The notes under the pieces: generated by a model
The model's input: only the letters and a program-made list of their open reading frames with translations
Told to the model about the DNA's origin: nothing
Databases searched by the model: none
Part shown: positions 56,521 to 64,000 of the stretch, piece by piece
How the letters are laid out: each line of letters begins with the position of its first letter
Position numbering within the stretch: position 1 is the stretch's first letter
Source of the DNA: Takifugu bimaculatus
Taxonomy: Eukaryota; Chordata; Actinopteri; Tetraodontiformes; Tetraodontidae
Assembly: GCA_004026145.2 (NCBI GenBank)
Contig: CP034995.1
Coordinates: 5,754,513-5,818,512 of the forward strand
DNA: 64,000 nt
Direction: 5' to 3'
Position numbers and translations under genes: made by a program

Positions 56521-58793
56521 ATATAATAAATATTACACAAAGACATATTTCAATTCTGAAAAAAAGTTAAATATTCATTCATGTTAATTTAGTACTGCCT
56601 TAGCATCAGAGGGTTTTCTGAATGTGATGCAGAAGTGAGGTGTCTTCCTAAAATTCAGATCCTTTGTCCTGGAACAGAGTTCATATGAAGTTTAAACTTG
56701 TGCTTAATCCAGAATCATGTACCCTAATTTTAGTAATCAACGTCTCTGTTGTTAAATTAGTATGTTCTAGGACATTAAGCACTTTACAAAAATATTGTGA
56801 ATCTGTTTCCTGTACATGGCTCTGCCTCAGGGACATCACTAGTTTATAGGCCATTATATCACGGTCATATTAGAACTGATGTAGTGAATACACGTGTTCA
56901 CACCAGTGTGTTGTGGCTCCTCGGTGGAGAGTTGTGGTTGTTGATGCTTTTATTGTAAAGTTTCCCTGTGTGGTCTTCTGTTTTTGTCAGTCAGTTGTCT
57001 TGTTCTTTGTGAGTTCATATATTACTAAATGCTACCGCTAAAGTTGGAGACCTACATTATTGTTTACATTCTATTTACGGTGTTTTAAGTACATTCTTGG
57101 TATAACTTTTTCTTCACACATCCTTTTATAAGGACATTATTGTAGATCAGGAGCAAAGAGCAATTACAGGGATGTTAAAGGGGGTTCCCCGTGTCTTGGG
57201 AGTACAGAGGTGATTTACTGATGTAACTGAAGCCTAAAAAGGAAGGTGTTTCATATTAATGCTTAAAGTGTTGCTAGAATGGACGGTTGTGATTGTAAAC
57301 GACCATTTCATAGCAAAGCATTGTGCAGCTTTTGGACTTGGGTGTATCCTGGCAGTTCCTCCTTTGATCCATGGATCTCCAATAAATACTTGATCACCAG
57401 TTTAAAGGTCAATCAATTTTCTATCTGTTGTCTACCTATTCCCCTCACTTTTAAAGACCGAGGTGATGACGAGAAAGCCAGTTTGAAAGAGCTGGGTCCA
57501 ATATGTAATGCGCCTACCCTCGGGATGAGCGATACAACCGCCTTCGAATCACTCACCTTGTCTGTCCACTCTTTGCTGGGCATTTCCCCGAGCTTGAGTG
57601 CGGTTCCAATGTTGATTGTCTGCTCAGCAAGATGCCCCATCCTCATCACACTTACTTCTTTAGACACTACCTGCGAGATGGGATTATGCAGGCTGATACC
57701 AACAGGACTTTCACCCTGTAAGATTTGGCTACTTGACAGCAAATGGAGTCAATCGCAGAGAGCGCCAACAGTGAAATAGTCTAGCTGCTTTGGGCTGATG
57801 TCTCTCGACCGACTAGGAGGGATTATCAAACCAACAAACCCAGGGAGAAGCCAATGACTGTGTGATTTAATACAGCTAAGTAGCCGGAGAGCAGAGTCTG
57901 ATGCCTGCACATCAGCATCGCATCAGCTTCCAGCAAGCCCTCCACGAACATAGGTTGCCTCTGATAGACAGAGACCTTGCCCTACAGCTGGAGAGTTGCC
58001 ACTCACTCGAGCGAAGTCCAGCAAATTCCCTATTTCCATATTCAGGCCTGGGAGGAGCTGGACCAGGCTACTGTCAATTCCCCTCATGGGGAAGCTGCCT
58101 CTGACAATTATCAGAATGTGGACACTACCTCTGGCCCAGGCTTGGAGGGACCTGTCTCCAACTTCAACCGATGGACCCTCTGACCCTTGATGACCAAGCC
58201 ACTTATCTCTATTTATGTACTCACCTCCATGTATGCAACGCTGGTCAACAACCTAACGTTAGTCATGTCTGAAACCTTAACGCTTTAAGCTTCCTGCCCA
58301 CTCTCAGGTTGTGAATAAAATACCTGAAACCCATTTTATCCATCGATCTGTCCCGACCAGTAGTTCATCCCGGATCCCATCCAGATTTCTCTCTTCAAGC
58401 GTCTTGATTCTCTAACAGGAATCAGGCCATAATCTACCGTCTCAACCAGCAATTCTTCGGTGGAGTCTTACTCGAACAGGCACTTAAAGTTTGAAGTCAG
58501 AATTGTTCAAAAAATTCAAACTTAAATACAAATTGTGTTTAAAATCCAATTTAAAAACTCGAATGAGTTATCATTACGAGTATTACATTCACTGTCTAAT
58601 TTAATTTAAGAAAATTATAAAGAGAACGTTTTTGTATTTTTTTTAAAATCAGGCACTCTGTAGGGTTCAAGCGGTCCTTCTGGGTCCTTCCCGCTCTGAG
58701 CTACTGCGCAAGCCTGCTGACTCAACAGGAGTAGCGGACAAAAAAAGAGAAAACATCCAGAAATTCTCCTGGAACCAGACGGAACGGATAATT
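56521..58793. other. Unassigned region upstream of tomm20
   Basis: No gene is supported. ORFs of 166 codons (57279-57779, plus) and 109 codons (57742-57413, minus) overlap in antisense, so at most one can be real; neither has a domain I recognise. The stretch 57840-58330 is GC-richer and ends with GTGAATAAAATACC (AATAAA at about 58315), reminiscent of the 3' end of a retroelement or pseudogene. The last 150 bases before 58794 hold the tomm20 5' UTR and promoter. Confidence 0.35.
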
Positions 58794-59032
58794 ATGATCG
58801 GTGGGAAGAGCAGCGCGATCGCGGCGGGTGTGTGCGGGGCCCTGTTCGTTGGTTACTGCATCTATTTTGACCGGAAACGACGGAGTGACCCGAACTTCAA
58901 GAACAAGCTGCGGGAACGTGAGCGATGACCTCTTCTTCCTTGTTAACCGGCTCGGCTCGGTTTATGCGACTGAAGGCGACCATAGCAAACAGCTTTTCAG
59001 TCACCAAACAACGTCCGTGAGGGATAATCTAT

Positions 59033-59092
<60 letters not shown>

Positions 59093-60775
59093 AGGCCTGT
59101 TTAGCTTATTTATCGATCAGAAGTAATTAAGCAGCCCTGTAATAAAAGATCCATGTGAAATTAGAGTTGCCCCCCCAGCTTCTAACTTCAACATCAACTT
59201 TGTTAAAGATCAAACTAATTATGGTGTTGACAGACTTTAATATGCGGATCATTTATCTCCATGGTAACGACATGTGAAGGGTTAGGGTGTTAACATGACA
59301 ACGGCTCCGTGTTTTACCGTCGATCCTCACCGAAAACCACCTGCTTTGACTGAAGATTTTTTGGCTTTTTGTATTGCAGGAAGGAGAAAACAGAAGGCTG
59401 CCAAAGAGAGGGCTGGTGTGTCAAAGGTAAACCTTCAGCCTTCAGGGTATCAGTGGCCTCGGTCCACTATCACAGCCAGACCGTAATAGCACACAGCTGC
59501 TGTCTGTGGAGGTCATTCTGCAGAAATGTGCCCAATCAAACATGATTTCAGGAGAAACAAATGTTTTCACATAGCTGCTCATATTTATCCGCTGCTGATT
59601 TCAAATTATTTTTCCAAATCAGAGGTTCAAACCAGCCCTGATCATCAGGGGTTTCTGTCCCACCACCAAGGGAACTGGTGGTGGAACCTCAGGTAGGACA
59701 GAAATGCCTGATCATAGGCCCTGGTAGGACCCACATTCATTTCCAATTCATGTTTTGTGTAACTGGTTAGTTGGTGCTACACAGATCTGAGAGTACAGTG
59801 ATCCCTCGTTTATCGCGGGAGTTGCGTTCCAAAAATAACAAGCGAAAAGTGAAATCCGTGAAGTAGTCAGCTTTATTTTTTATTATTTTACAATGCAATA
59901 CTGAACTATAGAATGAAACCAAAAATCAAAACCTGTTTTAAAGCCCAAAATTTGTTTAAAACAATAATTTTAATCTAGTAATACAAGGTTGGAAACATTG
60001 TCACTCGCGTATTTCAGTCCCAGCTGTGCCTCTTCGTCCTGACTCCGCTCCGCTGTAGCGTCTGTTTCTACTGAAGGCGCAGGAGTCTTTCTCCGAGAGA
60101 AGAACATTGTTATGGGTAGTTGTTGGCGCTCTTTCTTTTTCTGAGCAAGAAGATTTTTATAAACGGATATGCCACCTTCGATTATATTTGAGAACTGCAA
60201 TGAACGACTCGCAAAAAAAATCCGTGAAGCAGCGAAGCCGTGAAAGATGAAACGCGATATAGCGAGGGATCACTGTACATGTCATTCAGAATGTCACCTT
60301 TGCTGCAGCTCCCAGATCTGAAGGATGCAGAAGCTGTGCAGAAGTTCTTCCTGGAGGAGATCCAGCAGGGAGAGGAGCTTCTGGCTCAGGGTGAAGCCTC
60401 TTTCCTTCTTTGGTTGTTGCCAGTTTGCACTGTTGTGTTCTCAAAATGTCAGTTTCCACAGGAGACTATGAGAAGGGTGTGGACCACCTGACCAATGCCA
60501 TCGCTGTGTGTGGGCAGCCTCAGCAGCTCCTGCAGGTTCTGCAACAGACGCTGCCGCCACCCGTCTTCCAGATGTTACTGACCAAACTGCCGACCATCAG
60601 CCAGGTACATTCTGTTCTCTGATGTTTGTCCATGTGGACGTGCTGCTCACTGTTAATGATCTGAAGGGTCCATCAACCCGATCCTTGTCATGTTTGTCTC
60701 CATGTTTGTGATAAATGTCTTCTCTTGCAGCGGATTGTGAGCGCACAGAATTTGAATGAAGATGATATAGAATGA
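58794..60775 (+). CDS. tomm20: TOMM20, mitochondrial import receptor subunit
   Basis: Outer-membrane receptor of the TOM complex that recognises amphipathic mitochondrial presequences. Exons 58794-58917, 59380-59426, 60309-60390, 60462-60604, 60731-60775 give 146 residues (human 145); phases and GT/AG sites fit. The N-terminus MIGGKSSAIAAGVCGALFVG is the single membrane anchor (about residues 6-26), followed by the basic FDRKRRSDPNFKNKLRERRRKQK linker (only partly quoted here: FDRKRRSDPNFKNKLRE). The TPR-like receptor domain is EEIQQGEELLAQGDYEKGV, ending LLTKLPTISQ and an acidic EDDIE tail. The (CA)n repeat in intron 1 and the pogo-like insertion in intron 3 do not touch exons. The gene converges on rbm34. 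Confidence 0.95.
59034..59092. repeat. (CA)n microsatellite in tomm20 intron 1
   Basis: About 29 uninterrupted CA units, the longest dinucleotide run in the window. Confidence 0.95.
59796..60275 (-). mobile_element. Pogo/Tigger-like deletion derivative in tomm20 intron 3
   Basis: A 480-bp element starts CAGTGATCCCTCGTTTATCGCG and ends in its inverse (CGATATAGCGAGGGATCACTG), flanked by TA (59794-59795 and 60276-60277). The minus-strand ORF 60200-59970 encodes a short Lys-rich segment with ELPITMFF-like RQQLPITMFFSRR. It resembles the C-terminus of pogo/Tigger-type transposases of fish. It is a non-autonomous element that kept only the end of the gene. The right end lies just 33 bases before the exon starting at 60309. 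Confidence 0.8.
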
Positions 60776-61438
60776 AACAGCCCCCTCTTCCTGGCCTGCA
60801 GCAGCCCCACATCACTCCCATCATGGCGTCCTGACAGGATTTAGGGTTTTTATTTCCCCTCTTAGATTTGAAAGAAGCCGTCCCCACGAATGAGTCTTCA
60901 TCAGGAGTTCATATGTTGATATCCATCGTCATGGTTACTGTTATTTATTGTGGGTTTTATCTTTCTGTTCACTTCCTGAAAGCAGTGGAGAGATTAAAGC
61001 TGGGAACAATGTTGTCCTCTCTTCTTGTAGATTAACTTTTGCTGGTCAACACCGATGTCCATATGCTGTTGAAGTCAGTTGAAGCTTCTAAAACTGACTG
61101 TTTTGGCTTTTCACACTGCATATGCAGAGATGTGCTTTCTGTTACTATGGTAACACAAACCTGGTAAAGTGTGGTCATACAACAGAGATCCAGTTTCAAA
61201 CCTAAATGAGCCTGAAGGTGTCCTGTTAGTCAAAAGTGCCACCAACAATCAGATGCTGAAACTTTATTGGTTGTTTGATTGATCCTTGAGCTGTTTTTCT
61301 TCTGTTGTTGCTTAATCAAGAGAAAATGTTCATGTCTGTCACCTGAGAACACACGACATAACACGTAACATTACATGACAACCATTAAACGCAACTCAGT
61401 TCTGGAATAAAATTTGTGAAAAACTGGGAACAAGGCAG
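60776..61438. other. 3' UTRs of convergent tomm20 and rbm34
   Basis: tomm20 3' UTR with a possible ATTAAA at 60993-60998; rbm34 3' UTR with minus-strand AATAAA at 61263-61268. No other gene is seen. Confidence 0.5.
61263..61268 (-). terminator. Probable poly(A) signal of rbm34
   Basis: AATAAA on the minus strand about 170 bases past the rbm34 stop. Confidence 0.5.
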
Positions 61439-63846
61439 TCAGATGTGAACACTCTTTTTTGGCTTCACTTTCTTCGCCTGGTTCTTTTTAGTCTTTACAT
61501 TGGGATCCACCTTGATGCCGCTGAAGGAGGTGTAAATCTTGGACGTCCTCTGCTGGCGAGAGAATTTCTTGGGAGACCCGATCCTTCCCTGATGGCGTTC
61601 TCTCTCGGGGGCCGGGCCCTTGCCAAACCTCCCTTTGGCTCCTTTGTTCTCACTTTCCTTCAGTGACCTCCTCACCCGGATTCTTCGTCCCTGCAGTTTA
61701 CTGCCATCCAGTTTCAGTGCCAGTTGGACAGCATCGGCACTCTGAGACAGGAAGAGAATAAAGTGGAAAATTTCACATACACAGTTCTAAAGGTCCATCT
61801 GTTAATGCTAGCTTATTTAGCATAATTACTAGCTACAGGAATACTGACCACTAACTTTCTAATAGCGAGGTTTTTGGGGAATCATCGTCTTCTACCTGGA
61901 TAAGAAGCTGTTTCCCAGCAAAACCAGTATAGAAACCAGTCCACTGTCTGGAGGTCCGGTAAGATCATTTGGAACTTTATCAAGTGCTGTGATAAAGCCT
62001 AAAAGCTGACTGAAACATCTCAGACTGGTCCATGCAGGATCAGTCACTTCAGAGAAGGGAAGGGTGGATAGGGCCTGTAGTTTACTACAGAGCATTCACG
62101 AGTCACCTCCTTTTCCTTTGTCAACATCTCTATACAGTATATTGTCGGTGTTCCTGGCTCATTACTGCTGCCAGCCATCTGTCTGGAAGCGTAATATTTT
62201 TTATACTTCCACGATTACTGGGACACACATCTAATTAACTGGTTTTGGGTTGTACCTTAAACAGGATGTAACCAAATCCTTTCCCCAGTCCAGAGTTTTG
62301 GTCTCGTACCAGACGTACAGCCTCCACCGAGCCACAGTCCTCAAAATGACGTCGAAAAGCAAGTTCATTGATGTCTGAGTCGCGCACACGCACGCACGCA
62401 CACACACATGCGCACACACACACAAGCGTTCATTAGTGTCACGCTGAACGCTCCTCAACATTGTTGCTTCTGCAGAGACTCACCAAATGAAAGGTTCCCC
62501 ACAAAAACGGAGCGTTTGTGATCATGCTGAAAGACAATGGCATCAGTAATGTTCCACACTAAATCCTGTCAGACCTGATCAGATTTGAACTGATGGCTCA
62601 CCGACGAGTTCTTGACCACTTTGTCCACTCGGATGTAGAAGTCCTTCTCGATCTCCAGGCCGTTCCTGCCAGGAGAGGAATGTTTGTTGGTGACCCTAAT
62701 TTGGCAGTGCCTGTGCAGCCGTTGGCTCACCTCTCTAAGGCTCTGGTGACTCCGCCTTCATCTTTAAACACCACGTAGGCATTCATGCTTTGCTTCTTTG
62801 GATGAATTTTACGTCTGTGGAGTCAAAGCAGAACATCTTTGGAACACAGATGAGGGCAGTTTAAGCACGGAGGACGGAAGAAGAAACATACTTGATAACT
62901 GCAACCTTCCGGGACATGGAAGGGTCCTCTCTGACCTGCATGGGCAAATGTTGGCTGTTAGAACTCCACTTACTGGTTTGATGCTGAAAAGGTTTTACTT
63001 TTTATTATTAAGACAGATGTGCAATAATAAGCAGCATTAGCACATTGGCAGTGTGGAGGATGGACTGACAGCCAACAACAGCTACTACAAAAGATAACTC
63101 TGCTAGCTAGCATGTTAGCCAATGACAATATTTTACCACAGAGCGAAATCGGATGGACTCAATGGATCCTTCATCTCTGAACAGATTCTGAAGGGTCTAA
63201 AAACAGGAGAAAGGGTCCATTTACCACAGCAGAATCACCTTGAGCTTCCTCCACAGTGAAGCAGCCAGTCTCACCCTACCTTCTTGGAGCAGCTGCTTGG
63301 CAGGTTACCCACAAATACAGTCCTCTTCCTCTTCTGGGCCTCCTCTTCTTTCCTGGCCCTTTTTCTCTGGCGTTTCTCCACCCAGTGTTCCACCCCTTTC
63401 TCTTCTGCGTCATGTTTCCTCGTCTTCTTCACAGATGTCTTCTTCTGACGCTCATCTTCATCTGCGATATGTAGGCCCATTTCTCTGGAAACAATAGATG
63501 GAGATGATGGACGGTTAATTGGGATGATGATTAAACAGGAGGATGAAAAACAAGGGCTGACCTGCCCTCCAGTCTCTTTTCTGCTTTGGACTGTATCTTA
63601 TTCTTCCTCTTGCAGGTGAGGCCTGGCTGACCGCTGACCTCTGCAGGCTTCTTTTTCTTCACCTCCGGACTGGTGCTTGCACTGACCTCAGCTGGGGGAT
63701 GGAACACAAGCATGGTAGCCGGAGCCGCACTGCCAAACAGAGCTGACAGTGGCGTCACTGAAGCTGCAGAGTCCTTCTGGAACAAACATCCTGACACCTG
63801 ACCCAGCTCATAGTCAGCTGGCTGTTGTCCTGGCAACATCTTCTCA
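61439..63846 (-). CDS. rbm34: RNA-binding protein 34, nucleolar double-RRM protein
   Basis: RBM34, like yeast Nop12, is a nucleolar RNA-binding protein linked to ribosome biogenesis. Exons on the minus strand: 63846-63562, 63484-63280, 63196-63137, 62934-62891, 62814-62731, 62665-62602, 62526-62484, 62374-62256, 61741-61439. From the ATG at 63839 they give 399 residues, in frame throughout. RRM1 starts RTVFVGNLPSSCSKK and continues through NAYVVFKDEGG. RRM2 starts RSVFVGNLSF, with RNP1 GKGFGYILF. The C-terminus is very basic (SPKKFSRQQRTSK, KKVKPKKSVHI). The N-terminal DYELGQVSGCLF matches the family's conserved DYxLGQV start. Exon 63846-63562 is preceded by an acceptor (GTACGCAG), so an upstream exon, coding or not, probably lies beyond the window. 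It sits next to tomm20, as in human 1q42. Confidence 0.92.
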
Positions 63847-64000
63847 CTGCGTACATGAATGCCAAGGTTACAATCCATTCTCAGGTAAACAGAACAAAGC
63901 AACAAAACAATCGCAAAGCAAATGACAGTGAAAAGTAGGTCAGTTTTATTAACAGGCACAACAATATATAATATCAACTTAACAAAATAAGGCAAGAATT

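Overview
This is a 64 kb stretch of vertebrate nuclear DNA, almost certainly from a teleost fish. The genes have introns with GT/AG boundaries, vertebrate orthologues are recognisable exon by exon, introns are short, and the repeats are of fish type (Tc1, hAT and pogo-like DNA transposons, a Rex3/RTE-like LINE with a GATG-type tail, L2/CR1-like LINEs and a gamma/epsilon-type endogenous retrovirus). No bacterial, CRISPR or operon features are present.

Layout. 1-10906: two copies of one defective endogenous retrovirus family in the same orientation. The first is cut by the left window edge. 11450-12517 (+): dpy30. 12965-16590 (-): psen2, convergent with dpy30. 17903-21582 (-): eif4a3. About 22275-23855 (+): a 5'-truncated L2/CR1-like LINE. 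25148-29480 (-): srf. 30772-32735: repeat cluster with a hAT MITE carrying a perfect 8-bp target duplication, a hAT-transposase relic and a 99-bp-arm palindrome. 33446-36162 (-): a SOUL/heme-binding family gene. 37330-42847: about 5 kb with no gene I can support beyond weak exon candidates. 42848-45167 (+): tmem178, followed by a large minisatellite. 48314-49905: a dead Tc1 transposon. 50785-53792 (-): irf2bp2. 54231-56520: two LINE fragments. 56521-58793: unassigned. 58794-60775 (+): tomm20, with a pogo-like element in intron 3. 61439-63846 (-): rbm34, whose 5' end may lie outside the window.

I rebuilt nine genes from splice sites and reading-frame continuity. Eight are housekeeping or regulatory genes of known function: chromatin (dpy30), gamma-secretase (psen2), exon-junction complex (eif4a3), MADS transcription factor (srf), a claudin-like membrane protein (tmem178), co-repressor (irf2bp2), mitochondrial import (tomm20) and a nucleolar RNA-binding protein (rbm34). 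They are neighbours, not a pathway. psen2, irf2bp2, tomm20 and rbm34 all have human orthologues on 1q42, so part of the block looks like old vertebrate synteny.

I found no convincing undescribed system. The most interesting signals are the two retroviral copies, which share the same internal deletions (reverse-transcriptase core, parts of integrase, env), the large palindrome, the SOUL gene with an acidic N-terminal extension, and a few unexplained hairpins and exon-like ORFs.
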